DNA of 21,189 bases from a virus. This document shows positions 1 to 6,320 of the stretch, piece after piece (position 1 is the first letter of the stretch; the number at the start of each line of letters is the position of its first letter). The notes below the pieces were generated by a model. It made no database searches, was not told where the DNA came from, and saw nothing but the letters and a program-made list of their open reading frames with translations. Both the position numbers and the translations under genes were made by a program. The stretch is taken from positions 1 through 21,189 of IMG/VR virus record IMGVR_UViG_3300011114_000920. One strand, given 5' to 3'.

Positions 1-1
1 A

Positions 2-892
2 AAAGGTAATGTAGTGTCAGCAATTAACCTACCAGTTACGACGGTATGTGGAGAATCATTTAATTACGATGTTGGTAGAAAGATCAAATCAGTAAAAGGT
101 GAAACATTCCAATTAGAAGGAGATAGTTGTTTATGGTTCTACTTAAAGGATTTTAGAAGAGCAGATACTAGGGGTTTTGCAACAACCGAGACATCAACAC
201 CACAGTATAAAGTAGGTGATACAGTAAGATTGGTAAGTGAAAGACCGGTTTATTGGAATGCTAGTGGTTTAATGGATCATTTTTTAGGTAAAGAAGTAGT
301 GATTAAGTCTCTTGACTCAGATGGATACAACTTTAAATTTGAAGGAAGTGAATCTTGGTCTTTTTCAACAACCGATATCGAATATTTAGTAAATAATAAA
401 ACAAATACAAATACAGTTATGACAAAGTACACAGTTACAAGAAAGCAATTAAGTGAAATACATCCACAAGTATGTAGTAAATGGCAGAGTATAATCGAAG
501 AAACGATTAAATCGGATATATTTGCCGATAGTTATGAAGTTGCTCATCCTGCAGTATCTAAAGCATTTGAAGAAGCTGATTCAGCACAGGTTGAGATGCT
601 AAGTAAATATTTCCCAACCTTTACACGTTCTTCAGCAATTAAGGAAGCTGTTAAAAAGATTGGTAAGGTAATTTATGCAGGTTATAAAGTAGTTATTGAT
701 GAAGAAAAAAGTAGAATATTCATACCATTACCAAATGCTAATAGAGAATGGTCATTAGCAGCATTCGACTACGTTATAGCATTTATAAAAGCATACCCAC
801 AATCATACCCAGTACATAATGTTGGTAAGGATGAAGCTCCATCAGGAGTATTAGGCGGTAATAGCTGTCTAGTAATCCGATTTGATATATAG
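2..892 (+). CDS. SH3-like domain protein, 5' partial
   Basis: The frame is open to the left edge, so the gene probably starts outside the window; a GTG at 14 is the first possible internal start. From the GTG, residues about 65-125 read as a small beta-barrel of the SH3/Mib-Herc2 type: a YKVGDTVRLV entry strand, a W-N/M-D segment, GKEVVIKSL and an aromatic W-S-F strand before a D-I-E-Y-L end. The same layout occurs in the protein at 15277-15879, so the two are probably related. The remaining 165 residues are mixed helix and strand with no motif I recognise. A strong hairpin terminator follows the stop. The domain is an inference from pattern and the function is unknown. Confidence 0.75.
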   Translation, partial: KGNVVSAINLPVTTVCGESFNYDVGRKIKSVKGETFQLEGDSCLWFYLKDFRRADTRGFATTETSTPQYKVGDTVRLVSERPVYWNASGLMDHFLGKEVVIKSLDSDGYNFKFEGSESWSFSTTDIEYLVNNKTNTNTVMTKYTVTRKQLSEIHPQVCSKWQSIIEETIKSDIFADSYEVAHPAVSKAFEEADSAQVEMLSKYFPTFTRSSAIKEAVKKIGKVIYAGYKVVIDEEKSRIFIPLPNANREWSLAAFDYVIAFIKAYPQSYPVHNVGKDEAPSGVLGGNSCLVIRFDI

Positions 893-901
893 GTTAGAGT
901 A

Positions 902-945
902 GGAAGGGAGACGGGTTTGAATATCTTCTCCCTTTCTTTCTATAT
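902..945 (+). terminator. Rho-independent terminator after the first gene
   Basis: A 10-bp stem (902-911 with 927-936, one G-U pair) is followed by a pyrimidine-rich TTTCTATATT tail. It sits 10 nt after the stop of the upstream gene. Confidence 0.75.
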
Positions 946-965
946 TCAATCAAAGCCAACCAAGC

Positions 966-1238
966 ATGAACTACAAGTATACAAGTAAAGAACAAGATGG
1001 TGAACTAACTCAAATACATACCTACAACCTAGACGGCATACAGGTAGTTGAACTAGACTATACCACGGCTGGAGAGATAGAAATGGAGCGAATCAAGACC
1101 GAGTATCATTCAACCAAGGAACGTAAACTCAAGAAGAAGCTAAAAGAGGACTACGAAGAATTAGTATCTAGGATGAATAAGGAATGGAACACCAAGACAA
1201 AGAAACCTATGGAGGTGTGGGAGAAGAGGTTAAAATAA
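966..1238 (+). CDS. Hypothetical charged protein, 90 aa
   Basis: The ORF starts at an ATG 20 nt past the upstream terminator tail. The N-terminal 45 residues look like beta strands (YKYTSKEQDGEL, IHTYNLDGIQVVELDY). The C-terminal half is very rich in Lys and Glu (HSTKERKLKKKLKEDYEELV) and should form a helix or coiled coil. I do not recognise a family. No promoter with the strict 20-nt spacing is present upstream; a TTG at 917 lies one base off register from TATATTCAA. Confidence 0.7.
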   Translation: MNYKYTSKEQDGELTQIHTYNLDGIQVVELDYTTAGEIEMERIKTEYHSTKERKLKKKLKEDYEELVSRMNKEWNTKTKKPMEVWEKRLK

Positions 1239-1313
1239 TTCTCCTTCACCTTATTACTACTACTAGTATAGACTAGGGAGATGAAAGGCTTATAACTAGA
1301 CAGCTATAAAAAT

Positions 1314-1349
1314 AAAGTTGTTTGTATGAAGAATAATTCATATATTTAG
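1314..1349 (+). promoter_or_regulatory. Bacteroidota-type promoter for 1374 ORF and phosphoesterase
   Basis: TTG at 1318-1320, 20-nt spacer, TATATTTAG at 1341-1349. It lacks the GTATAATCAAAAA leader seen in most of the later copies. Confidence 0.8.
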
Positions 1350-1373
1350 TACGAACAGTAAAACGATTTAACT

Positions 1374-1478
1374 ATGAAAATTAGTGAGTATATAGATAGG
1401 ATAGGGGATTGGTGTAATGATCATCCACTACTCATGGTAACTGTTGTAGTACTAATAATTGTAATCTCTAAAAAGTAG
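1374..1478 (+). CDS. Tiny single-span membrane peptide, 34 aa
   Basis: The ATG lies 25 nt after a good -7 box. The peptide has a polar N-terminus with charged residues (MKISEYIDRIGDWCNDHP), one hydrophobic span at about residues 19-31 (LLMVTVVVLIIVIS) and a KK end, so it is probably an N-out or N-in single-pass peptide. The phosphoesterase gene starts 8 nt after the stop, so the two are probably co-transcribed. Function unknown. Support is the promoter, the start context and the clean membrane pattern. Confidence 0.6.
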   Translation: MKISEYIDRIGDWCNDHPLLMVTVVVLIIVISKK

Positions 1479-1485
1479 GTAGCGT

Positions 1486-2142
1486 ATGTTAACAATACAA
1501 TTAAATAAGGACCAGAAAATATTCTTTACCTCCGACACACACTACGGGCACAAAAATATATGTAGGGGTGTGAGTAATTGGACGGGAGGATTGGATAAGA
1601 CTAGAGACTTTAGGACTATAGACCGAATGAATGCTACTATAATAAACGGTATCAATCAAACAGTAGGTCAAGATGATATCTTAGTACACTTAGGTGATTG
1701 GTCGTTTGGTGGCTTTGAATCTATTCAAGAATTCAGAGACAGGATAATATGTAAAAACATTTACCTTATACTAGGTAACCACGATCACCATATTGAAAAC
1801 AATAGAGGTAACTGTCAGGATTTATTCAAAGGAGTATACCAATACACAAGACTGGAAGTAGTAAGGCCTGTAAACAATAGGATTGTAGAGAAGTTTAATT
1901 TTGTATTGAGCCACTTTCCAATCTGTAGCTGGCATGATATGAACAAAGGTACCTATCATTTATTTGGTCACGTTCATCTACCTCAGTATAAGAAAATAAT
2001 GCCAGGCAAATCAATGGACGTAGGTATGGACGGTAATGATTTAATACCCTACGAACTAAGAGAGGTAGTATCGATACTAAAAGATAGGCCAAATAAGACA
2101 TCAGTAATCCCACAAGATCACCACGAAACAGAAGTGAGATGA
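1486..2142 (+). CDS. Calcineurin-like metallophosphoesterase
   Basis: This is a 218-aa protein with the full metal-binding signature of the metallophosphoesterase superfamily: D17-x-H19 (SDTHYGH), G70-D71 (VHLGDW), GNHD at 97-100, S-H at 142-143 and GHVH at 161-164. These residues normally hold two metal ions and hydrolyse phosphodiesters or phosphomonoesters. The length and compact layout match small phage and bacterial phosphoesterases of the YfcE/MJ0936 kind. The substrate cannot be told from sequence; nucleic acid ends, cyclic nucleotides and small phosphoesters are all possible. It is probably cytoplasmic, since there is no signal peptide. It shares a transcript with the membrane peptide at 1374-1478. 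Confidence 0.93.
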   Translation: MLTIQLNKDQKIFFTSDTHYGHKNICRGVSNWTGGLDKTRDFRTIDRMNATIINGINQTVGQDDILVHLGDWSFGGFESIQEFRDRIICKNIYLILGNHDHHIENNRGNCQDLFKGVYQYTRLEVVRPVNNRIVEKFNFVLSHFPICSWHDMNKGTYHLFGHVHLPQYKKIMPGKSMDVGMDGNDLIPYELREVVSILKDRPNKTSVIPQDHHETEVR

Positions 2143-2252
2143 ATAAAGTATTGTTTATAGTAAGAGAATAGACATGGTTCTAAAAATGTACACGACTGCC
2201 CAGAAGAGACTATTGAGAGAATGAGAGATAGATTTGAAATTTCTTTATAAAT

Positions 2253-2288
2253 AAAGTTGCTTAGTCAAAATAAAATTCTTATCTTTAG
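2253..2288 (+). promoter_or_regulatory. Promoter for 2306 gene
   Basis: TTG at 2257-2259, 20-nt spacer, TATCTTTAG at 2280-2288. The leader to the ATG at 2306 is only 17 nt and A-rich. Confidence 0.8.
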
Positions 2289-2305
2289 TTTATAATAAAA
2301 CAACA

Positions 2306-3061
2306 ATGAAAAATATACATTTACTACCAACAGACAAACTAAGTAGGTTAGCTTATGTAGGAGCTAATGGATTATGTTTAGGAGAAAATTTTCCTAATAC
2401 ATCATATTGTAAACCTCAAAACATCTACATCACTTCTGATGAAGAGATTAAAGAAGGGGATTGGTTTATGACTAACTTAAATGAAATTCTTAAATGTACT
2501 AAAAAGGAAGACAAATTTGTTTGGTATGAAAGATTAACTGTTCCTGGAGTGTCTAAAATAGCTCAACCTTTTAGTATTCACATTAATCTTAAACCTAAAA
2601 AAATAATCCTAACAACAGACCAAGACTTAATTGAAGATGGCGTACAAGCTATTGATGATGATTTTTTAGAATGGTTTGTTAAGAATCCAAGTTGTGAGGA
2701 GGTTAAAATAGAATCTTGGCAAACTAAAGGAGAATGGGATTTAGATTACAAAATCATCATTCCAGTAGAAGAAACTAAACAACAAAGTATTGAAGATTTA
2801 ATTGAAAGTACAGCAAAAACTTTTTCAGATGTCTATAAAGAAGAAAAAGAGAAACAAACTGCTTTTGTTGAGTTTAAACATGGAGCTTATTTTATGGCTA
2901 AAAGAGTGTATAGTGAGGAAGAAATGATTAGTTTTGCGGAATTTGTAGCAACATACCCCGATAAAAATAGAAATGTTTATGGTGAAATGCTGCACTCAAA
3001 ATCAAAATACGATGGGGCTGAAAGAACGATTGATTTATTAGAACAATTTAAAAAGAAGTAA
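2306..3061 (+). CDS. Hypothetical protein, 251 aa
   Basis: The ATG is placed just after a promoter and A-rich leader. The first 80 residues are strand-rich and aromatic (a GDWFMTN segment near residues 51-57, then LNEILKCTKKEDKFVWYERLTVP). This resembles phage hypothetical proteins that begin with a small beta domain, but I cannot name the family. The middle has an acidic EDGVQAIDDDFLEWFVKNPSCEEVKIE segment, a pattern common in Bacteroidota phage hypothetical proteins. Residues about 150-251 are Lys/Glu-rich and helical. No transmembrane span or catalytic motif is visible. Confidence 0.85.
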   Translation: MKNIHLLPTDKLSRLAYVGANGLCLGENFPNTSYCKPQNIYITSDEEIKEGDWFMTNLNEILKCTKKEDKFVWYERLTVPGVSKIAQPFSIHINLKPKKIILTTDQDLIEDGVQAIDDDFLEWFVKNPSCEEVKIESWQTKGEWDLDYKIIIPVEETKQQSIEDLIESTAKTFSDVYKEEKEKQTAFVEFKHGAYFMAKRVYSEEEMISFAEFVATYPDKNRNVYGEMLHSKSKYDGAERTIDLLEQFKKK

Positions 3062-3080
3062 AACGAGAAATAAATACTAT

Positions 3081-3170
3081 ATGATACAATTTATATCCTC
3101 GATAATGATAGGGGTACCGCTATGGTTGATTGCTACTGAATTAAGAGATATAAGAAAGAAACTTAGATGA
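3081..3170 (+). CDS. Possible tiny membrane peptide, 29 aa
   Basis: A short ORF starts 20 nt after the stop of the 251-aa gene. It has one hydrophobic stretch (MIQFISSIMIGVPLWLIA) followed by a charged tail (ELRDIRKKLR), the usual layout of a small inner-membrane peptide. It has no promoter of its own and would be read through from 2306. Evidence is weak because any short ORF could look like this by chance. Confidence 0.4.
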   Translation: MIQFISSIMIGVPLWLIATELRDIRKKLR

Positions 3171-3466
3171 GTGGAGGGAAGGAGATAGTGTATAAAAAAA
3201 GTAGGAAGTAGAAAATATAGAAACGGGGAAAGAGAGGAGAGGTAAGGAAAAACACTAATAGGTAGGAATGGAGAGTGAAGATGTATAGAAAAAAAGGGGG
3301 AACGTTTATAAATAAAGAACCTGGTACCGAGGCTAGCCTGTCTCAGACGTCCAACTTCCTTAGGAAATTTAGAAAATATATACAGTTCCCCATACTATAT
3401 TAGACAATTTCTACCCTTTACCTGCCTTTATTAGACAAAAGGAAAAAAGAGTTAAAACCCAAAAAA
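3171..3466 (+). other. Purine-rich non-coding stretch
   Basis: No supportable gene. From about 3165 to 3305 the + strand is strongly purine-rich, with runs such as GGGGAAAGAGAGGAGAGG. It is followed by a mixed segment with a 10-nt palindrome AGGCTAGCCT near 3332. Stops occur in all three forward frames. It could be a decayed gene, since coding strands here are also purine-rich. Confidence 0.5.
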
Positions 3467-3502
3467 AGAGTTGGCGACTTGAAAATAAGCCCCTATATTT
3501 AG
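3467..3502 (+). promoter_or_regulatory. Orphan promoter without a gene
   Basis: TTG at 3471-3473, 20-nt spacer, TATATTTAG at 3494-3502. The sequence up to the next promoter is almost pure A/T and has no ATG, so a transcript from here would be non-coding or would run through into 3621. Confidence 0.7.
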
Positions 3503-3563
3503 GTATATTAATTAATTAGGGAGGGAAATAAAATAAAAAAAATATTTTAAATTAATTAAAAAA

Positions 3564-3599
3564 AGAGTTGGAAAGTCGAAAAAGAGTTCATATATTTAG
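3564..3599 (+). promoter_or_regulatory. Promoter for 3621 gene
   Basis: TTG at 3568-3570 within AAAAGAGTTG, 20-nt spacer, TATATTTAG at 3591-3599, then the GTATAATCAAAAA leader. Confidence 0.85.
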
Positions 3600-3620
3600 G
3601 TATAATCAAAAATAAACAAT

Positions 3621-3902
3621 ATGATGAAGGAAAATTTAAAAAATGCAATTTCAGTTTGGAGTTTAGAAAATGTAAAAGCCGGCCCGGATGTATTTGGGGA
3701 GGTTGTAATTGAGGAATTTGTAGAGGGTAATATTCCAGAAAATAAAGGAATAAAAGTCCCTAAAGGCTATTTTAATAATGGGATGGCGGATTCGTTAATT
3801 GCAATGAGGGAGGATTTAGAATTAGGGAAAATTAATTTAGATCAGGCGGTTGAGAGAACGATTGCGATTATAACCGACCCTGCTAATTATAGCGGGAAGT
3901 AA
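3621..3902 (+). CDS. Hypothetical protein, 93 aa
   Basis: The gene starts with two successive ATG codons (3621 and 3624) 21 nt after the -7 box; either could be used. The product is mostly acidic and probably alpha/beta: VVIEEFVEGNIPENKGIKVPKGYF in the middle, then a helical MADSLIAMREDLELGKINLDQAVERTIAII. There is no signal peptide, membrane span or known motif. One promoter, one gene. Confidence 0.8.
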   Translation: MMKENLKNAISVWSLENVKAGPDVFGEVVIEEFVEGNIPENKGIKVPKGYFNNGMADSLIAMREDLELGKINLDQAVERTIAIITDPANYSGK

Positions 3903-3924
3903 AAAAGAGTTGAAAAAAGAGTTA

Positions 3925-3953
3925 GGAGATTAGTTGCTAGTCTCCTTTCTTTT
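3925..3953 (+). terminator. Terminator hairpin carrying the next -33 box
   Basis: A 9-bp stem (3925-3933 with 3937-3945, one T-G pair) closes a three-base loop, and TTTCTTTT follows. The loop is the TTG of the next promoter. Confidence 0.75.
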
Positions 3954-3965
3954 CCTTATCTTTAT
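3930..3965 (+). promoter_or_regulatory. Promoter for 3984 gene, overlapping a terminator
   Basis: TTG at 3934-3936 in the loop of the hairpin, 20-nt spacer, TATCTTTAT at 3957-3965. Confidence 0.75.
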
Positions 3966-3983
3966 AAAAATAAAAAAACAGTT

Positions 3984-4277
3984 ATGAAATTTCAAAGACA
4001 TTACAAATCAGAGGATGGTACGAGTTCGATATGGCATTTCGATACCGAGCATTCGGAATACAATCCAATAATGGTAGAAGAGTTAGAAAGAGGTGAATTA
4101 CCAGGTAGTACTATCCAGATTAGTACATTCGCTAACACTCATGAAAAAAGAGTTGTAGACAAAGAAAGAGTTGTAAGCCCTAAAAAGAGTTTACCTAAGA
4201 CCAAACAAAAGTATCTCAATCCAAAAACGGGTAAGGAGGTTGGTTATGTGAGGGCTAAGAATCTAGGCCTGATCTAA
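3984..4277 (+). CDS. Hypothetical basic protein, 97 aa
   Basis: The N-terminal half is aromatic and polar (MKFQRHYKSEDGTSSIWHFDTEHSE). The C-terminal half is lysine-rich with two VVDKERVV-type units (EKRVVDKERVV, residues about 54-64), which are coded by the AAAGAGTT repeat of this region. The tail KYLNPKTGKEVGYVRAKNLGLI looks like a short structured segment. The in-frame repeats suggest that the repeat has spread into the coding sequence or arose from it. No family recognised. Confidence 0.75.
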   Translation: MKFQRHYKSEDGTSSIWHFDTEHSEYNPIMVEELERGELPGSTIQISTFANTHEKRVVDKERVVSPKKSLPKTKQKYLNPKTGKEVGYVRAKNLGLI

Positions 4278-4285
4278 TTCTATTG

Positions 4286-4381
4286 CTAGCCCTTTCATAG
4301 CCTGGGGAGATTAAATGCTCCATGTGTAGGCTATACCTTTATACAAAAAAGAGTTTAGCTAAGGGAGATGAAAGGGTCTAG
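4286..4381 (+). ncRNA. Candidate folded RNA element
   Basis: An outer stem pairs CTAGCCCTTTCAT (4286-4298) with ATGAAAGGG-T-CTAG (4368-4381), 13 pairs with a single bulged T. Inside it a second stem pairs ATAGCCT (4297-4303) with AGGCTAT (4328-4334), capped by GGAG/CTCC (4306-4309 with 4318-4321). The two stems share a few bases at the junction. There is no ORF. It could be a 3' UTR element, a processing site or a small RNA. Confidence 0.45.
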
Positions 4382-4657
4382 TAAAAAGAGTTTATTTCTA
4401 AAAAAGAGTTAGGCACCTTTAAAAAAAGAGTTAAAAAAGAGTTGGAGGTGCCTATTTATAATAGTACAAAAGAAGAACAGAGGTTAAGCCGGACAGGTGC
4501 CGTATAAGAAACTTTATAACCAAACCCTCACACTGTTGTTCTTGGAGTACAAAAAAGAGTTCAATCAAAATTATTCAAAGAGACTTAGTAGTAGGTCTCT
4601 ATCGCTATGTTCGGAAGTCTCTATTACCTATAAAAGAGTTTAATACCTTTCTAAAAA
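4382..4657 (+). other. Non-coding repeat-rich stretch
   Basis: No supportable gene. It holds several AAAAAGAGTT copies, the hairpin at 4412-4452, and a stretch at 4570-4620 with AGAGACTTAGTAGTAGGTCTCT (imperfect inverted repeat AGAGAC/GTCTCT). It may be the remains of lost cassettes. Confidence 0.4.
4412..4460 (+). terminator. Hairpin with repeat-filled loop
   Basis: GGCACCT (4412-4418) pairs with AGGTGCC (4446-4452). The loop is two adjacent copies of the AAAAAAGAGTT motif, and TATTTATAATA follows. The T tract is weak, so termination is uncertain. Confidence 0.4.
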
Positions 4658-4693
4658 AGAGTTGCTAGTCTGAATACTAGTTCATACATTTAG
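4658..4693 (+). promoter_or_regulatory. Promoter for 4715 ORF
   Basis: TTG at 4662-4664, 20-nt spacer, TACATTTAG at 4685-4693. The leader GTATAATCAAAA runs straight into another AAAAAGAGTT copy before the ATG. Confidence 0.8.
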
Positions 4694-4714
4694 GTATAAT
4701 CAAAAAAGAGTTAT

Positions 4715-4870
4715 ATGCGAGTAGAAGCTTCCCTAATCACTTCCCTTCAAAGAAAGGTTTCCAGGCAGATCGAATTGGAGACAGGTCAAAGAGTTTCCAG
4801 GCACAGAGTCCATAGGAATAAGAAGGCCTATGATAGGAGGAGGGATAGAAGAGTTTCTCTACCCTATTAA
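4715..4870 (+). CDS. Arg-rich small protein, 51 aa
   Basis: A short ORF placed correctly behind a strong promoter. The product is very basic, with 14 arginines, and has three RVS units (QRKVSRQ, QRVSRHR, RRVSLPY) coded by AGAGTTTC, a relative of the local DNA repeat. It could bind nucleic acid or could be a decayed gene invaded by the repeat. There is no known motif. Its composition differs from the acidic proteins around it. Confidence 0.5.
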   Translation: MRVEASLITSLQRKVSRQIELETGQRVSRHRVHRNKKAYDRRRDRRVSLPY

Positions 4871-4873
4871 AAA

Positions 4874-4909
4874 AGAGTTGCTAGTCTGAAATAATTAATC
4901 TATATTTAG
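4874..4909 (+). promoter_or_regulatory. Promoter for 4932 gene
   Basis: TTG at 4878-4880 within AAAAGAGTTG, 20-nt spacer, TATATTTAG at 4901-4909. It is the last promoter of the AAAGAGTT type. Confidence 0.85.
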
Positions 4910-4931
4910 GTATAATCAAAAATAAAAAGTT

Positions 4932-5156
4932 ATGCAAAATCAAAAAATTACCCAATTTGTAAATGAATTTTTCTTCGATGATAATTTCCCAGGAGATTAT
5001 CCTAATAAGAAATCCTATATTAAGGAGAGTATTGAAGGTTTTGATGAGATATTGAGAGATGAATTTGAAATTGGATTTGAGGATTTAGATAAAGCTTCTC
5101 AGGAAACTTTTAAAAGCAATTTAAGAAAGGAATGGGAGATTTATTCCGAAGAATAA
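4932..5156 (+). CDS. Hypothetical acidic protein, 74 aa
   Basis: Mostly helical and strongly acidic (FFFDDNFPGDYPNKKSYIKESIEGFDEILRDEFEIGFEDLDKASQETF). Small acidic early phage proteins often work by binding host proteins or mimicking DNA, but nothing here proves that. It has its own promoter and the next promoter begins 8 nt after the stop. Confidence 0.8.
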   Translation: MQNQKITQFVNEFFFDDNFPGDYPNKKSYIKESIEGFDEILRDEFEIGFEDLDKASQETFKSNLRKEWEIYSEE

Positions 5157-5163
5157 TCAAAAT

Positions 5164-5199
5164 AAAGTTGCTCGTTTGAATCCAATATACTATATTTAG
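5164..5199 (+). promoter_or_regulatory. Promoter for 5222 gene
   Basis: TTG at 5168-5170, 20-nt spacer, TATATTTAG at 5191-5199, then the standard leader. Confidence 0.85.
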
Positions 5200-5221
5200 G
5201 TATAATCAAAAAATAAAAAAT

Positions 5222-5467
5222 ATGCAAAGCAAAATTAAAGTAGGAGAAGAGTATGTTACGCTATGGGAAGATAAAGTTAGAGTAGTTAGAGAGGTTAAGT
5301 TTGAGGAAGGGCCTAGTACTTGTTCTAAAGCTATGGAGGGAATAGCTCCGGAATTAGATAAGCCAGAAACTTGGGAGTGGTTTGAAGTAGAAATTTTAGA
5401 GGAAAGTGCGCAAGAGGATTTAGGAGCTCTAGTATTTGTAAATTCTGCAGAGTTAGTTAAGTACTAG
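5222..5467 (+). CDS. Hypothetical protein, 81 aa, small beta-barrel-like
   Basis: The N-terminus KIKVGEEYVTLWEDKVRVVREVKFEEG reads like the first strands of a small SH3-like barrel, though less clearly than in the genes at 9087 and 15277. The centre is acidic (EGIAPELDKPETWEWFEVEILEE) and the end is ALVFVNSAELVKY. No family recognised. The following terminator hairpin carries the promoter of the next gene. Confidence 0.8.
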   Translation: MQSKIKVGEEYVTLWEDKVRVVREVKFEEGPSTCSKAMEGIAPELDKPETWEWFEVEILEESAQEDLGALVFVNSAELVKY

Positions 5468-5487
5468 TAGAGGTTAAAAAAAGTTTA

Positions 5488-5516
5488 GGGAGTAGTTGTT
5501 TAATTGCTCCCTATTA
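5488..5516 (+). terminator. Terminator hairpin overlapping the next promoter
   Basis: GGGAG (5488-5492) pairs with CTCCC (5507-5511), and further wobble and A-T pairs extend the stem inward. The inner stem contains the next -33 TTG. Confidence 0.6.
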
Positions 5517-5527
5517 CTTATCTTTAG
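5492..5527 (+). promoter_or_regulatory. Promoter for 5550 gene
   Basis: TTG at 5496-5498, 20-nt spacer, TATCTTTAG at 5519-5527. The -33 box is inside the preceding hairpin. Confidence 0.85.
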
Positions 5528-5549
5528 GTATAATCAAAAACAAATTAAT

Positions 5550-5747
5550 ATGATAACTTCATTTGAAACCAACCAAGTTCGATTACATCTAGCCAAAGAA
5601 TATCCTTATGCCTGTCAATGCTTTGGAGAGGAATTTGTCAATCAAGAGACTATACCTTATCTAACAGTATCGAATTGGTTTCAGCGTTACTTCCCCTCTC
5701 CTACAGGCTATAATCTATTCAAACAATTAGAATATAGTTTAAAATAA
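5550..5747 (+). CDS. Hypothetical protein, 65 aa
   Basis: The frame stays open upstream to 5496, but that extension only translates the promoter and leader, so I use the ATG at 5550, 22 nt after the -7 box. The product is rich in Tyr and Phe (EYPYACQCFGEEFV, NWFQRYFPSPTGYNLFKQLEY), has a CQC pair and looks like a small globular domain. No family recognised. Confidence 0.8.
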   Translation: MITSFETNQVRLHLAKEYPYACQCFGEEFVNQETIPYLTVSNWFQRYFPSPTGYNLFKQLEYSLK

Positions 5748-5782
5748 AAGTTGGTAGTCTGAATACTAGTTCATATATTTAG
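5747..5782 (+). promoter_or_regulatory. Promoter for 5804 ORF
   Basis: TTG at 5751-5753, 20-nt spacer, TATATTTAG at 5774-5782. The leader is GTCTAATCAAAAA, a one-base variant. Confidence 0.85.
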
Positions 5783-5803
5783 GTCTAATCAAAAATAAAA
5801 AAT

Positions 5804-5965
5804 ATGTTTACAGCAATTAGCTATTTGGAGACAAAATTTGGAACAGTTAGATCTTCAGAAATTGAAAATGCTATAGAGGAGAATTTAGGAATTAATGGGA
5901 GAGATTTATTTTTAGCTCTAGAAAGTGAGGAGGAAGTAGATGAATTTATTTCAGATTTTATTTAA
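5804..5965 (+). CDS. Hypothetical acidic protein, 53 aa
   Basis: Complete ORF 21 nt after the -7 box. The sequence is MFTAISYLETKFG, then TVRSSEIENAIEENLGI, then a helical acidic end (LFLALESEEEVDEFISDFI). It has the size and helical pattern of a small helical-bundle protein. It has its own promoter and the next promoter begins right after the stop. No family recognised. Confidence 0.7.
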   Translation: MFTAISYLETKFGTVRSSEIENAIEENLGINGRDLFLALESEEEVDEFISDFI

Positions 5966-5968
5966 AAA

Positions 5969-6004
5969 AAAGTTGGTAGTCTAAAATTAAAAGCCTATAT
6001 TTAG
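5969..6004 (+). promoter_or_regulatory. Promoter for 6026 gene
   Basis: TTG at 5973-5975, 20-nt spacer, TATATTTAG at 5996-6004, leader GTCTAATCAAAAA as in the preceding copy. Confidence 0.85.
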
Positions 6005-6025
6005 GTCTAATCAAAAATAAACAAT

Positions 6026-6304
6026 ATGACAAAAAAATTATTTGCTTTTATCGATGTTAGCGAAATTGAAGCTTATGCTAAAATGGGATTTGGAATTGAG
6101 AAAGATAGTGCAGACGATTATGTTGCTGAAATGGATTTATCGGCCTATGATAATTTAGCTGTCTATGCTGCATTAGAAGATTGTCTACTGCATAATGATG
6201 TTAGGCTTTCAGTGCATTTAGAGTATGATGGAATGTTGATGTCAGATGAAGAGGCTTTAAATTTTATGGATGAAGTTGCTTCAAAAGCTCCTCTAGCAAT
6301 TTAA
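6026..6304 (+). CDS. Hypothetical acidic protein, 92 aa
   Basis: An alpha/beta pattern: KLFAFIDVSEIEAYAKM, an acidic D-rich linker (KDSADDYVAEMDL), NLAVYAALEDCLLHNDVRLSVHLEYDG and a helical end. It has no membrane span, no Cys pair and no catalytic motif. Small acidic single-gene unit with its own promoter and a hairpin terminator. Confidence 0.82.
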   Translation: MTKKLFAFIDVSEIEAYAKMGFGIEKDSADDYVAEMDLSAYDNLAVYAALEDCLLHNDVRLSVHLEYDGMLMSDEEALNFMDEVASKAPLAI

Positions 6305-6320
6305 TTTAAAAAAAAGTTTA

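Larger units (their letters stand above)
3430..4880 (+). repeat. Dispersed AAAAAGAGTT repeat, about 20 copies
   Basis: The motif A(3-7)GAGTT recurs throughout this stretch, for example at 3443, 3461, 3558, 3580, 3901, 3913, 4143, 4340, 4383, 4399, 4420, 4432, 4551, 4651, 4702 and 4868. It occurs between genes, inside the coding sequences at 3984 and 4715, and as the -33 flank of three promoters. Outside this stretch the matching positions read AAATAAAGTT instead. Confidence 0.8.

Noticed and set aside
917-949. Promoter for the gene at 966 (TTG at 917 and TATATTCAA at 941)
   Set aside because: The spacer is 21 nt rather than 20 and the -7 box lacks the TTT core, so I do not call it.
2143-2252. 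Tiny ORFs of 10 and 15 codons after the phosphoesterase gene
   Set aside because: Too short, with no promoter and no pattern in the products.
3430-4880. CRISPR-like array made of AAAAAGAGTT repeats
   Set aside because: The repeat is about 11 nt, its spacing varies from 10 to over 100 nt, and copies lie inside genes, so it is not a CRISPR array; no cas gene is present.
5496-5549. N-terminal extension of the gene at 5550 reading LLLIFRYNQK, seen likewise before 6383, 7210, 7567 and 13448
   Set aside because: The repeated IFRYNQK peptide is only the translation of the promoter and leader (TATCTTTAGGTATAATCAAAAA); the transcription start lies inside it, so it cannot be part of the protein.
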